Shown: positions 45,238-54,464, counted from the stretch's first letter. The stretch: 62,263 nucleotides of DNA from Methylomonas methanica (GCA_001644045.1 LUUF01000061.1:1-62263); one strand, 5' to 3'. Notes: generated from the letters alone by a model not told the origin. A program made the numbers and translations.

Positions 45238-45894
45238 ATGTTTACCGGGATTATTTTAGCTATCGGCAAAATCAAGGCCATCCAGCCTAAAGGTGGTGAT
45301 TGCCGGTTAATTATCGATACCGGGAAGCTGTCGTTGCGCGAATGCGCATTGGGCGACAGCATCGCGGTGAATGGCGTTTGCCTGACCGCCGTGGAATTGG
45401 GCGAGCATTATTTTTGTGCCGACGTCTCCAATGAGACTTTAGCGCGCACCACCTTAAAGACCGCAACTACCGGTACGCCGGTCAATCTGGAGCTGGCGAT
45501 GACGCCATCCAGCCGGCTGGGCGGGCATATCGTCAGCGGCCATGTCGATGGTATTGGCAAAGTCGTTGAAAAACAGGCCGATGGCCGCTCGATACGCTTT
45601 AAATTCAAGGCGCCGGATGTGCTGGCCAAATATATCGCAGAGAAAGGCTCGATTTGCATCAACGGCATCAGCCTAACCGTCAACTCAGTCGACGGTGCTT
45701 ATTTTTCCGTGAACATCGTGCCGCATACCTTACAAGAAACCACCTTGGGTAGCACCGAGGTAGGCAGCGAGGTGAATCTGGAAGTCGATTTGCTGGCCCG
45801 CTACTTGGAACGCTTAATGAAAGGCGAAACCGCGGCTTACAGCCAAGGCGGCGTCACCGAGGCCTTATTACAAAACGCAGGCTTTATTAAATGA
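45238..45894 (+). CDS. ribE: Riboflavin synthase alpha chain
   Basis: The 218-residue protein shows the two homologous barrels of riboflavin synthase: Met-Phe-Thr-Gly-Ile-Ile at the start, Ser-Ile-Ala-Val-Asn-Gly-Val-Cys-Leu-Thr in the first barrel and Ser-Ile-Cys-Ile-Asn-Gly-Ile-Ser-Leu-Thr in the second. It dismutates two lumazines to riboflavin. It overlaps ribBA by four bases. Confidence 0.95.
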   Translation: MFTGIILAIGKIKAIQPKGGDCRLIIDTGKLSLRECALGDSIAVNGVCLTAVELGEHYFCADVSNETLARTTLKTATTGTPVNLELAMTPSSRLGGHIVSGHVDGIGKVVEKQADGRSIRFKFKAPDVLAKYIAEKGSICINGISLTVNSVDGAYFSVNIVPHTLQETTLGSTEVGSEVNLEVDLLARYLERLMKGETAAYSQGGVTEALLQNAGFIK

Positions 45895-47003
45895 ATAGCA
45901 TAGAAGAAATCATAGCGGACCTCCGCCAAGGCAAAATGGTCATCATTATGGACGATGAAGATCGGGAAAACGAAGGCGATTTGTTGATGGCGGCGGCGTT
46001 TGTTAGGCCGGAAGACATTAATTTCATGGCCAAATACGGCCGTGGCCTGATTTGTCTGACTTTGACCCGCGAACGTTGCCAGCAGTTGCGCTTGCCCTTG
46101 ATGGTTAGCGACAACAATACCCCGTATACCACTAATTTCACCGTGTCGATTGAGGCTGCTACCGGCGTGACAACCGGTATTTCCGCCGCCGACCGCGCCT
46201 TGACTGTGCAGGCGGCGGTAGCAAAAAATGCGCAACCGAGCGACCTGGTGCAACCTGGACATATTTTTCCGTTGATGGCGCAAGCCGGCGGTGTGTTAAA
46301 TCGCGCTGGTCACACGGAAGCCGGGTGCGACCTGGCCAGGCTGGCGGGTGTCGAGCCGGCGGCAGTGATCGTGGAAATATTGAACGACGACGGTTCGATG
46401 GCGCGCCGGCCCGATCTGGAAATTTTCGCCGAACAGCATAATCTGAAAATCGGCACCATCGCCGATTTGATCCATTACCGCATCAAGCACGAAAACACTT
46501 TGGAGCGGATCAGTGAATGCGTCTATCCGACCGAATTCGGCGACTTTAGGTTATATGCTTACCAAGATTGCAACGATGACAACGTGCACCTGGCCTTGGT
46601 GATGGGCAACGTCGCCGGCGATGAACCGGTGCTGGTGCGTGTCCACGCTCGCAACTTGATCGACGATTTATTGTTTTCCAAGCGCAGCGACTGCAGCTTA
46701 CCGGTGCGGGAAGCCTTGAAAAATATCGCCGATGAAGGTCGCGGCGTATTGGTGATTATCCGCCAAAAAGAAAACAACAAGGATTTAGTCGAACTGATTC
46801 ACGCCTATCAAATGCAGGATCATGGCGTCAAAAACGGCCAGGATTTGAGCGCCGATTCGGATTGGCGTACCACCGGCGCCGGCTCGCGCATCCTGTCGGA
46901 TTTGGGTGTGCGGCGTTTGAAGGTGATGGGTGCTCAGAAAAAATACATAGGCTTGTCCGGCTTCGATCTGGAAGTGGTCGAGCATATCGATGCGACGCAT
47001 TGA
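45891..47003 (+). CDS. ribBA: DHBP synthase with degenerate GTP cyclohydrolase II domain
   Basis: This is a 370-residue protein. The N-terminal domain (1-200) is an intact 3,4-dihydroxy-2-butanone-4-phosphate synthase, with Asp-Asp-Glu-Asp-Arg-Glu-Asn-Glu-Gly and Arg-Ala-Gly-His-Thr-Glu-Ala. The C-terminal GTP cyclohydrolase II-like domain lacks the zinc motif: the usual Cys-x-x-Gly-Asp...Cys-Asp-Cys region reads Ala-Arg-Asn-Leu-Ile-Asp-Asp...Arg-Ser-Asp-Cys. It is therefore probably only a DHBP synthase, and a separate RibA would be needed elsewhere. The role of the retained domain is unclear. It lies between ribE and ribH. Confidence 0.9.
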   Translation: MNSIEEIIADLRQGKMVIIMDDEDRENEGDLLMAAAFVRPEDINFMAKYGRGLICLTLTRERCQQLRLPLMVSDNNTPYTTNFTVSIEAATGVTTGISAADRALTVQAAVAKNAQPSDLVQPGHIFPLMAQAGGVLNRAGHTEAGCDLARLAGVEPAAVIVEILNDDGSMARRPDLEIFAEQHNLKIGTIADLIHYRIKHENTLERISECVYPTEFGDFRLYAYQDCNDDNVHLALVMGNVAGDEPVLVRVHARNLIDDLLFSKRSDCSLPVREALKNIADEGRGVLVIIRQKENNKDLVELIHAYQMQDHGVKNGQDLSADSDWRTTGAGSRILSDLGVRRLKVMGAQKKYIGLSGFDLEVVEHIDATH

Positions 47004-47048
47004 TAGTGGGCTTTAAAAGATTTCAATCATTCAACAACAGGTAAACAC

Positions 47049-47525
47049 ATGGCGACAGTCACTACTCTGGAAGGCACATTTTCCGCGCAAAGCGGCAAGT
47101 TTTGCATCGTTTCTTCACGCTTCAACAGCTTTATCGTCGAACAGCTGGAAGGCGGCGCGATTGATGCCTTGGTTCGACATGGTGCAGATAAAAACGACAT
47201 CATGCTGGTAAAAGCGCCGGGCGCTTTTGAATTGCCGATGGTGGTACAACGTATAGCGGCCAGCAAAAAATACGACGCGATTATTGCCCTGGGTGCGGTG
47301 ATTCGTGGTGGTACACCGCATTTTGAATATGTGGCGGGCGAGTGCGTAAAAGGTATTGCTCAGGTTGCGTTGCAATACGACGTGCCGGTGGCTTTTGGGG
47401 TGTTAACGGTGGACAGCATCGAACAGGCTATCGAACGCGCCGGCACCAAGGCCGGTAACAAAGGCGCGGAAGCGGCCTTGTCGGCGATAGAAATGGTCAG
47501 TCTCTTCAATAACCTGGGTCTTTAA
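47049..47525 (+). CDS. ribH: 6,7-dimethyl-8-ribityllumazine synthase
   Basis: The 158-residue protein has Arg-Phe-Asn-Ser-Phe-Ile near residue 25, Pro-Gly-Ala-Phe-Glu-Leu-Pro, and the phosphate-binding [11 protein letters not shown] with the catalytic His. It makes the lumazine used by RibE. Its stop overlaps the nusB start by one base. Confidence 0.95.
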   Translation: MATVTTLEGTFSAQSGKFCIVSSRFNSFIVEQLEGGAIDALVRHGADKNDIMLVKAPGAFELPMVVQRIAASKKYDAIIALGAVIRGGTPHFEYVAGECVKGIAQVALQYDVPVAFGVLTVDSIEQAIERAGTKAGNKGAEAALSAIEMVSLFNNLGL

Positions 47526-47968
47526 TGAGTCAAGCAAAAACCAATGCCAGAAAGTGCGCGGTACAGGCGCTGTATCAATGGCAAATGTCCGGCGAGAGTT
47601 TGATACGCATCGAAACCTATTTTCTGGAAGAAGAGCATCTGAAAGGCGCGCAAAAAACCTATTTCAGCGAGCTGTTTCACGGCGTACCGAAACAATTGGA
47701 TGTGATAGACGCCGCGCTGGCCGAATTTGTCGATCGGCCTGTGGAAAAAATCGATCCGGTTGAGCGGGCGATTCTGCGCATCGGCGCGTACGAGTTAATC
47801 AACCGCTTGGAAACGCCGTATAAGGTCATCATCAACGAAGGTGTCAATCTGGCAAAGGATTTCGGCGCCGACGGTAGCCATAAATATGTCAATGGCATCC
47901 TCGATAAAGTCGCGCAAAAACAGCGCGCCGTCGAGATTGCCGCCAAGCAGGCGAAAACCCAAAACTGA
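47525..47968 (+). CDS. nusB: Transcription antitermination factor NusB
   Basis: The 147-residue helical protein has Ala-Arg-Lys-Cys-Ala-Val-Gln-Ala-Leu-Tyr-Gln-Trp at the start and Leu-Arg-Ile-Gly-Ala-Tyr-Glu-Leu near residue 86. With NusE it binds boxA RNA in rRNA antitermination. The ribH-nusB-thiL-pgpA order is typical; it overlaps both neighbours by one base. Confidence 0.93.
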   Translation: MSQAKTNARKCAVQALYQWQMSGESLIRIETYFLEEEHLKGAQKTYFSELFHGVPKQLDVIDAALAEFVDRPVEKIDPVERAILRIGAYELINRLETPYKVIINEGVNLAKDFGADGSHKYVNGILDKVAQKQRAVEIAAKQAKTQN

Positions 47969-48903
47969 TGGCGGTCGCCGAATTTGATCTGATCCGCCGC
48001 TATTTTGCGGTGCACGCCCCGCAACATCCGTTTAATCAATTGGGCATAGGCGACGACTGCGCACTTCTGAACATCCCGTCCGGCCACCAATTGGCGGTGA
48101 CCGCCGATACCATGGTCGAAAACGTGCATTTTTTTGCCGATGCCGATCCGGAGCTGCTTGGTCATAAGCTACTGGCGGTTAATCTGAGTGACTTGGCGGC
48201 AATGGGTGCCGAGCCATTCGCGGTGACCTTGGCTTTGACATTGCCGAAAGTCGATGAAACCTGGCTACAAGCTTTTTCGCGAGGTTTTATCAATCTGGCT
48301 CGTCAGCATAATGTCGATCTGGTCGGTGGCGATACCACGTCCGGACCGTTGACATTGACGGTGCAAGCGATGGGCGTGGTGCCGCAAGGCAAGGCCCTAT
48401 TGCGTTCCGGCGCCCAGGTCGGCGATTTGATTTACGTCACCGGGCCGCTCGGGAATGCCGGCTTGGGCTTGAAGCTTCATCAAGGTGTCAAATGCGCTGA
48501 TCCTCGGCTGATATTACGTAGCTTTAACCAACCGCGGCCTCGGGTTGCCGAAGGCTTGGCGCTACGCGGCCTTGCCAATGCATGTATCGACATTTCTGAT
48601 GGGCTGGCCGCCGATTTGGGGCATATTTTGGAGAGCAGCGGTGTCGGCGCGTGTCTGCAGTGGGATAGTCTGCCGCTATCTCAGCAAGTGCAAGAGTACA
48701 TCGAACATAGCGGCAATTGGCGTATGCCATTAACAGCCGGTGACGATTACGAATTGTGTTTTACTGTCCCAGCAAATTTTACTCAGGCACTGCCGGCCGG
48801 TTGTCATTACGTCGGTGAGATTCAAACAAAGGCAGGGTTGCGAATCGTTAGGGCAGGGCGCGTGGAAACGTTCGAGGCAAAGGGTTTTGAGCATTTTTCT
48901 TAG
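47968..48903 (+). CDS. thiL: Thiamine-monophosphate kinase
   Basis: The 311-residue enzyme has Gly-Ile-Gly-Asp-Asp-Cys near residues 27-32, Val-Gly-Gly-Asp-Thr-Thr near 112, and Asp-Ile-Ser-Asp-Gly-Leu near 208, the metal- and ATP-binding motifs of ThiL. It phosphorylates thiamine monophosphate to the cofactor thiamine diphosphate. Its end is overlapped by pgpA. Confidence 0.93.
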   Translation: MAVAEFDLIRRYFAVHAPQHPFNQLGIGDDCALLNIPSGHQLAVTADTMVENVHFFADADPELLGHKLLAVNLSDLAAMGAEPFAVTLALTLPKVDETWLQAFSRGFINLARQHNVDLVGGDTTSGPLTLTVQAMGVVPQGKALLRSGAQVGDLIYVTGPLGNAGLGLKLHQGVKCADPRLILRSFNQPRPRVAEGLALRGLANACIDISDGLAADLGHILESSGVGACLQWDSLPLSQQVQEYIEHSGNWRMPLTAGDDYELCFTVPANFTQALPAGCHYVGEIQTKAGLRIVRAGRVETFEAKGFEHFS

Positions 48904-49387
48904 AGAACATTACGGCAACAGCCGATTAAGCGCATTACAGATCGTTAAAGATCCCATTCTGTTTCTGGCATTTGGTTTTGGATCGGGTTTATCGAAAGCC
49001 ATGCCCGGCACGATGGGCACTCTCGCCGCGATTCCGGTTTATCTCGCTTTGCTGCAAACCGGCCAAATCATCTATTTACTGATTACCCTTGCCATTGTCG
49101 CCGTCGGCATATCGATCTGCGATAGGGCTGCGAAAAAACTGGATGTCCACGACTTCGGCGGAATAGTCTGGGATGAAATCGCCGGATTTTTGATTACTAT
49201 GTTCGGGGTCACTTATTCCTGGCAGAGCCTATTGGCCGGTTTTGTGCTGTTTCGGCTGTTCGACATTGTTAAGCCTTGGCCGATTAAGTGGCTGGACCGG
49301 CACGTACAAGGCGGTTTTGGCATCATGTTGGACGATGTAGTGGCAGGCATATTTGCGGCGGTGGTTTTGCGTTTTTGGTATCAATAG
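48887..49387 (+). CDS. pgpA: Phosphatidylglycerophosphatase A
   Basis: From the TTG at 48887 the product is 166 residues. It contains Gly-Phe-Gly-Ser-Gly-Leu and Pro-Gly-Thr-Met-Gly-Thr-Leu-Ala-Ala, the PgpA signature, plus Val-Trp-Asp-Glu-Ile and four hydrophobic segments. It removes the phosphate from phosphatidylglycerophosphate in phospholipid synthesis. The frame is open back to 48740, but that stretch lies inside thiL in another frame. No ATG is available at the expected place, so TTG with AAAGGG upstream is my best start. Confidence 0.8.
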   Translation: MSIFLREHYGNSRLSALQIVKDPILFLAFGFGSGLSKAMPGTMGTLAAIPVYLALLQTGQIIYLLITLAIVAVGISICDRAAKKLDVHDFGGIVWDEIAGFLITMFGVTYSWQSLLAGFVLFRLFDIVKPWPIKWLDRHVQGGFGIMLDDVVAGIFAAVVLRFWYQ

Positions 49388-49588
49388 CTCAGCTGAGAGC
49401 GTCGGAGCTATCCAATATTGATCAGTTTGAGTATGGAGATATAAGACAAAAGTTCAGTTGACCAAAAATTACCTCAGCAACTAGAATCCCATTTGGTTAT
49501 AGGATCATCATTTGTTTTGTCTGCATTAGATAAGGCAAATAACTAATAGCCGATAATTATTTATTCTAAACAGTAGCTAAGGATCATT

Positions 49589-50419
49589 ATGAAAAGAAAT
49601 ATAAGAATCGCTGCGTCAATTTTGGCATTGACCAGTGCAAATTTAGCCTTTGCTGACGGCGATCGCGAGCATGATGGCCGGAGTAACGCTTGCCATGGCC
49701 TACCTAATCATGCCGCATTGAAAGCTGCGTTAGACGATGCTGTCGAGGTTGAAACAAGCGGTTTGAATCTGCACATGTGGGCAACTTTGGTCAATCGTGA
49801 CGGCGTGGTTTGCGCGATAGCTTATTCAGGTGCCGATCGTGCCGCGCAATGGCCTGCTAGCAGGGTCATTTCCGCCCAAAAAGCCAATACCGCCAATTCT
49901 TTGAGTCTTGATGCGTCTTCCGCTTCTAACGGTTCGGGCGCGGCGGCAGGTTTGGCCCTGTCCACGGCAAACTTGTATTCTGCCGTCCAACCAGGCGGTA
50001 GTTTATTTGGATTACAGGAAAGTAATCCTGTAGCAACAGAGGCGGCATATAAAGGTAATCCGGTACTTTACGGCGCTCCGAATGATCCATTGGTAGGCAG
50101 CAAAGTGGGTGGCGTAAATGTCTTCGGCGGTGGTTTGGGGCTTTACGCGCCCGGAAAAGCTTTAGTCGGTGGCGTAGGCTTGAGTGGTGACACTTCGTGT
50201 GCCGATCACAATATTGCCTGGCGTGTCCGTCATAATCTTGGTTTAGATCATATTGAAGGTGTAGGCGGCGTTAGTGGTGACCCTGTGCGTCCTGACAATA
50301 TTATTTTTGACATCGTGCCAAATCTGAACGGCGGAACTGGTGTTAGCGCCGGAGGATTTGGTCACCCTACTTGTATTAATACCGGTAATGCCAGCACACT
50401 GCCGGCTGGTCAATCCTGA
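49589..50419 (+). CDS. Exported haem-binding protein, GlcG/HbpS-like
   Basis: The 276-residue protein has a signal peptide (residues 1-22, ending Ala-Phe-Ala). It then has the GlcG/HbpS-type fold: Leu-Asp-Asp-Ala-Val, Trp-Ala-Thr-Leu-Val-Asn-Arg-Asp-Gly-Val-Val and Ala-Gln-Lys-Ala-Asn-Thr-Ala. A Gly-rich region around Gly-Gly-Val-Gly-Leu-Ser-Gly-Asp follows, then a C-terminal Asp/Asn/Gly-rich extension. Family members bind haem or cobalamin-related ligands; a periplasmic location is likely. It is a single gene with its own terminator. Confidence 0.72.
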   Translation: MKRNIRIAASILALTSANLAFADGDREHDGRSNACHGLPNHAALKAALDDAVEVETSGLNLHMWATLVNRDGVVCAIAYSGADRAAQWPASRVISAQKANTANSLSLDASSASNGSGAAAGLALSTANLYSAVQPGGSLFGLQESNPVATEAAYKGNPVLYGAPNDPLVGSKVGGVNVFGGGLGLYAPGKALVGGVGLSGDTSCADHNIAWRVRHNLGLDHIEGVGGVSGDPVRPDNIIFDIVPNLNGGTGVSAGGFGHPTCINTGNASTLPAGQS

Positions 50420-50438
50420 TTTTACAGGACTGATTAGT

Positions 50439-50470
50439 CTCCCCACTGGTTGGCGTTGGTGGGGAGTTTG
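50439..50470 (+). terminator. Terminator after haem-binding protein gene
   Basis: CTCCCCAC and GTGGGGAG form an 8-base GC-rich stem with a 12-base loop, starting 20 bases after the stop codon. It is followed by TTTGTT, a short T-rich tail. Confidence 0.75.
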
Positions 50471-50835
50471 TTGGTGCTTATCAGGATGTTAAATGACGTT
50501 CTACCAAACAGGTTATTTCTCTAAAATGTTTTTGCCTGTTTGAATTCTGACGGTCTTATGCAACTGGAAAATTTGGTTCAATTGACTGAAGTTATCAAAA
50601 AGAAAACCTGTTCAGAAAGAGCAAAAAGTAGCTTCCAGGCTATAAAGATTTGTAGTTAAATTGTTTGGACTTACATTCGGGAACAGGACGTGAGGGATGA
50701 AAGAGTCCTAGGCAATTTAGCCTTTACTTTTAGGCGTTTCTTAATCAGCCTTAAACATAGGTTCCGACTTTGCTTGGGTGGGATTGGCACTTGTTTCTTG
50801 GGAAGTTGATAAAAAAATAATAGCATGTTTATTGC
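50471..50835. other. Non-coding gap before tRNA-fMet
   Basis: No coding frame is convincing here. There is an inverted repeat AAACAGG...CCTGTTT around 50508-50543 with a 22-base AT-rich loop, and a related AACCTGTT near 50605. I see no further RNA gene. The last part is AT-rich and leads into the tRNA promoter. Confidence 0.4.
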
Positions 50836-50863
50836 TTGCTAAATTTTTTATAGTCTGTATAAT
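50836..50863 (+). promoter_or_regulatory. Promoter of tRNA-fMet
   Basis: A TTGCTA -35 box and a perfect TATAAT -10 box (50858-50863) with a 16-base spacer lie 13 bases before the mature tRNA start, a spacing typical of stable-RNA promoters. Confidence 0.7.
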
Positions 50864-50876
50864 GAACTAAATCAAT

Positions 50877-50998
<122 letters not shown>

Positions 50999-51012
50999 TG
51001 AGAAGCTTTCTG

Positions 51013-51029
51013 GTAAGCAAATGGTAAGC
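51013..51029. repeat. Paired GTAAGC sites near attL
   Basis: Two GTAAGC hexamers start 11 bases apart, 15 bases inside the left repeat. The same pair with the same 11-base step occurs near the integrase start (61766-61782), and a GTAACC version lies just outside the right repeat. They are candidates for arm-type integrase or excisionase binding sites. Confidence 0.55.
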
Positions 51030-51213
51030 GGATTTGGGATATAGCAATCAACCAATGTTGTGACTTCTCGTCCAAGCGCTTTGCAGGCTGGTGAAAAACC
51101 CGCTCCTATCGACTCGCTTAAATATGGCGAGGTTAAATGCACAGTGCATTCTGTGCTTGAGGATGGCGACGATTTTCTAGCAGATGGCTCAAGAATTGAT
51201 AGCTGCGACCAGT

Positions 51214-51246
51214 AAAGCCGATAACCTGCGAAGGCTAACGGCTTTG
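51214..51246 (-). terminator. Hairpin after the RDD-Sel1-trypsin gene
   Basis: Read on the minus strand, AAAGCCGTTAGCC pairs with GGTTATCGGCTTT (one mismatch) around a TTCGCA loop, 60 bases after the stop at 51307. No T run follows. Its AGCC-TTCGCA-GGTT core is shared with the terminator at 54083-54112, so the island reuses one hairpin family at gene ends. Confidence 0.5.
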
Positions 51247-51306
51247 ATTAGTTAAGTGTCGCTATGCTGGGTCGATCAGTTCGTCATTATCCCCGGCCTG
51301 CCATCA

Positions 51307-53892
51307 TTACCTCCAGCACTCCACCAATACAGTCCATTTTCGTGCTTCTTCGGCAATATCGGCATTGCTTTTCTCGAACGATAACAAGCCGCCACCGGTT
51401 TTGTAGCGTACTTTGTTTGCATCAAGAAATGCCCTCACTGTTTGGCCGTTGACTGCAAAGTTGACGTTTTGCCCGACTTGCCCAGTTGCTTTTGCCATTT
51501 CCGCATCATCTAGCTTCATCGAAACTACGGCTACGACATAGCCCTTCTTATCCATCACCGGGCTACCACTGGAACCGGGTTGAATCGGCGCAGTAATTTG
51601 AATCTGATTAGTGTTATTACCCAGCCCAGTTAATGCACTAATGGTTCCAAGTGTCAGGTTGCCACCCGATGACAGAGCAAAATTGAGTGGATAACCAAAG
51701 ACAATAATATCCTCCCCTTGCCGCAACTTGCCAGGGTTTGGATTCAAACTGGCAACTTCGTTGCTAATGACTGGCAATTGTAATAAGGCCAAATCATTCA
51801 CAGTATCAGCGTTAATAACCTTGGAAATACCTTCGAGACCTAGGGTTTTAACTTCTTTGCAATCTTTGATAACGTGGTAGTTGGTAAGAGCATGGCCTTC
51901 ACTGCTGATTACGAACGCCGAACCTGTGCCTTGCTTCATTGGTTTGCGGGATGGTTCTGAGGAAGACTTTTCATTTGTTGCTAATAAAGTGTCTCCTTGC
52001 TTCCAATTTGAGGTAAGGCGTTGTCCCTCTTGACGTTCAACGTCGCTTATCAGCATCTTAGGTGGTGAAAAATAATCTGAATAAACTGGTTTGTCGAGTT
52101 TGTCGCGAAATTGTTGCGCCTCTGAATGCCCTTGTGCCGCAGCTAGATTTACCCAAGCATAAGCTCTAGCGCTATCTTTAATTCCTGCTTGGCCATTATA
52201 GTAAGTCAAACCTAAATTGTATTGCGCATCAGCATTACCCTGTGCAGCAGCTTTTAGATACCACTCTGCTGCTTTGATGGCGCTTTTGGGAACCCCAGCG
52301 CCTTCGTCATACATCACTCCGAGATTAAATTGTGCACCAATATTTCCCTGTGCGGCAGATTTTTGATACCACTCCACAGCTTTGACTAAATCCTTTGGAA
52401 GGCCTTCCCCGGAGTAATGTCTGAAAGCAAGCACAAATTGCGCATATTCATCACCATGGTCGGCGGCTTTTTCATACCACTGTATGGCTTTTTCAGTATT
52501 CCTAGGCAGGTCAATACCTTTGTCATACATTTCTCCTAGCACATATTCCGCATGAACAAATCCCTCAGCTGCTGCTTTTTCAAGCCACTCTACTGCCTTG
52601 ATTGCATCCTTCGGACCACGAATGCCTTTGGCATAGCGAACACCAATAGCATATTTTCCAAGGGCATCTCCTTGCGCCGCTTGTTTTTGAAAGCTTTCTT
52701 CAGCTTTTTGATATAACTCCGCAGCTTTAACTGAATCCTTTGGAACGGTTTTTCCAAGGTCATATCGAACCGCAAGCTCATATTGTGCATCTGCGTAATC
52801 CTGCTCTGCGGATTTTTTGTACAACTCTACGGCTTTGGATTCATCCTTGACCATACCCATAATACCTTTGGCATATTTGTCACCTAACCAGTATTGTGCT
52901 CCAGCATGCCCTTGGTACGCCGCTTTTAGATACCACTCTGCTGCTTTGATTTTATCTGGGGATACATGTGCACGGTCGTCGCCTGTGTCATATATATAGC
53001 CGACCTGGCTTTGTGCATTAGCGTCACCAGCTTCAGCTTTCGTCTTTAGAGTTGCAAACTCTTCTTCAGCAGTGAGTTCGATTCTCTTATTTTCACCATG
53101 AATGATTGAGAGCAGTCCCGTTTTAACCAATGAATTAGCAAAATCTCTATCCCCAGCTTTTTTAGCTAATACCTCTCGTGCTAGATAAAGTCGAGCCCCA
53201 ACGTCATAAGTTTTGTCGGTTTCATTCTGATAAGTATCAACAAACGCCGGATGCTCAGCAAGCTTGTTAATGTCAGCATTGCGGATTTCGTTTTGAATCT
53301 TGGTTACCGTTAATTTTGGATGTGATGACGTAACTATAAATACTTCTCTATTCCCGATGATTAACGCGATTAACACAGCGACAACCGCACCCCCCGTAAA
53401 TCTTAATGGTTCAGTTTCAACCTTGAATCCCGTCCATCTGTCCCAGTCAGCTGTACCTTGGCGCTTCATTCGGTTGGCGGCAATCAGGCCGGCGAACAGA
53501 GATATAAACGATAGACCAAACCCCGCGCCAACAACCCAAACAGCAAGGCTTCGTAGCCAATAGTTTGGCTCACTGGCTTGACTGGTTAACCTCAATCCCA
53601 GCAAAACCTTTCCAGGCGTGGTTTTAAACATCGTTAACAGAAGCGATTCCAATATCACCCATTGCACCGTCGAAAAAAAACCCCATGCAGCTACGGCCAT
53701 TTTGGAATCAACCAATGCATCTATAATCGAATCGGGAAGCAGCTCTGTATAAAGTATCAGGCCGCTGAGTATGAGAGCGCTTATTTGATAATCGATTAGT
53801 CGAGCTAAAAAACGTCGCCAAGAATAGGATTTATCAATGCGATGTTTTAATTTTATTCTCGGTATAAACTTATTACTGGCTGCATCATCCAC
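51307..53892 (-). CDS. RDD-Sel1-trypsin membrane protease, island cargo
   Basis: The 861-residue protein combines three parts. Residues 22-185 are an RDD-type membrane domain (Arg-Phe-Leu-Ala-Arg-Leu-Ile-Asp near 27-34, about four or five hydrophobic segments). Residues about 275-600 hold eight Sel1-type helical repeats (Ala-Gln-Tyr-x-Leu-Gly...). Residues 650-830 are a trypsin-like protease with triad His673, Asp700 and Ser777 in Gly-Ser-Ser-Gly-Ser-Pro. It would be a membrane-anchored protease with a protein-binding superhelix. The GTG start has AGGAG upstream. It sits at the left end of the island, the usual cargo position; a defence or stress role is possible but unproven. Confidence 0.85.
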   Translation of the reverse strand: MDDAASNKFIPRIKLKHRIDKSYSWRRFLARLIDYQISALILSGLILYTELLPDSIIDALVDSKMAVAAWGFFSTVQWVILESLLLTMFKTTPGKVLLGLRLTSQASEPNYWLRSLAVWVVGAGFGLSFISLFAGLIAANRMKRQGTADWDRWTGFKVETEPLRFTGGAVVAVLIALIIGNREVFIVTSSHPKLTVTKIQNEIRNADINKLAEHPAFVDTYQNETDKTYDVGARLYLAREVLAKKAGDRDFANSLVKTGLLSIIHGENKRIELTAEEEFATLKTKAEAGDANAQSQVGYIYDTGDDRAHVSPDKIKAAEWYLKAAYQGHAGAQYWLGDKYAKGIMGMVKDESKAVELYKKSAEQDYADAQYELAVRYDLGKTVPKDSVKAAELYQKAEESFQKQAAQGDALGKYAIGVRYAKGIRGPKDAIKAVEWLEKAAAEGFVHAEYVLGEMYDKGIDLPRNTEKAIQWYEKAADHGDEYAQFVLAFRHYSGEGLPKDLVKAVEWYQKSAAQGNIGAQFNLGVMYDEGAGVPKSAIKAAEWYLKAAAQGNADAQYNLGLTYYNGQAGIKDSARAYAWVNLAAAQGHSEAQQFRDKLDKPVYSDYFSPPKMLISDVERQEGQRLTSNWKQGDTLLATNEKSSSEPSRKPMKQGTGSAFVISSEGHALTNYHVIKDCKEVKTLGLEGISKVINADTVNDLALLQLPVISNEVASLNPNPGKLRQGEDIIVFGYPLNFALSSGGNLTLGTISALTGLGNNTNQIQITAPIQPGSSGSPVMDKKGYVVAVVSMKLDDAEMAKATGQVGQNVNFAVNGQTVRAFLDANKVRYKTGGGLLSFEKSNADIAEEARKWTVLVECWR

Positions 53893-54082
53893 GGTTATCT
53901 CCTGTGAATTGTTCGGCTGTGTTTCCCGTATCGTGATACAAGGTCTTTTATGTCAAGAAATTTTCTTGTCATGCATGCCGTCTCCATCTGTTTGTTTAAT
54001 CCTAATGCCTCGGCCCGCTAAATGGATATTGATGCTTTCTTAATCCTTCGCCGGAAGCATACCATTGCGGCAAACAGAGAAT

Positions 54083-54112
54083 AAAAAAACCGGCAACCCG
54101 CGAAGGCTGCCG
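54083..54112 (-). terminator. Terminator of the 54754-54183 gene pair
   Basis: On the minus strand CGGCAGCC and GGTTGCCG form an 8-base stem (one G-T pair) around TTCGCG, followed by GTTTTTTT. It lies 71 bases after the stop of the 54183 gene. The bases between this and the 861-residue protein gene hold only that gene's ribosome site and presumed promoter. Confidence 0.8.
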
Positions 54113-54182
54113 ACTTTTATTGATTAGCTAGCAAGCTGAGTCGGTGCGCGGCCAACTCGGGTGCTGATTAAGCCGATTCAGG

Positions 54183-54464
54183 CTATGACGATGATGCTGC
54201 TCTTGGCTTAGTGGTCTTGAGTTCCTGCTGAACATCGCTCGAAACTTCCAAAGAAATGCCTAGCTTGCGCAATACCCGGTCCAGTGCGGCATCACGGGCA
54301 AATGAATCATCAATCTCTTTTATCAATCGGCTTAGAGTGTCCATTACCAAATAAATGGCATATTTGGCGGTTTCGTTTTGTATATAGAGGTCCGAATGTT
54401 CAAGTAGCATATCGGTGATGGCTTGGGCTTGCTGTGCAGCACTTAGAGCATTTTCGAGGCTCAT
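54183..54464 (-). CDS. Small helical island protein
   Basis: The 93-residue acidic, helix-rich protein has no membrane segment. A central Tyr-Ala-Ile-Tyr-Leu-Val-Met-Asp-Thr-Leu-Ser-Arg-Leu segment looks like a packing helix, and the tail is Lys/Thr/Ser-rich. I recall no named family, although pairs of such genes are common next to the regulatory region of satellite-type islands. It overlaps the 54461 gene by ATGA, so the two are made together and may form a complex. Confidence 0.6.
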   Translation of the reverse strand: MSLENALSAAQQAQAITDMLLEHSDLYIQNETAKYAIYLVMDTLSRLIKEIDDSFARDAALDRVLRKLGISLEVSSDVQQELKTTKPRAASSS

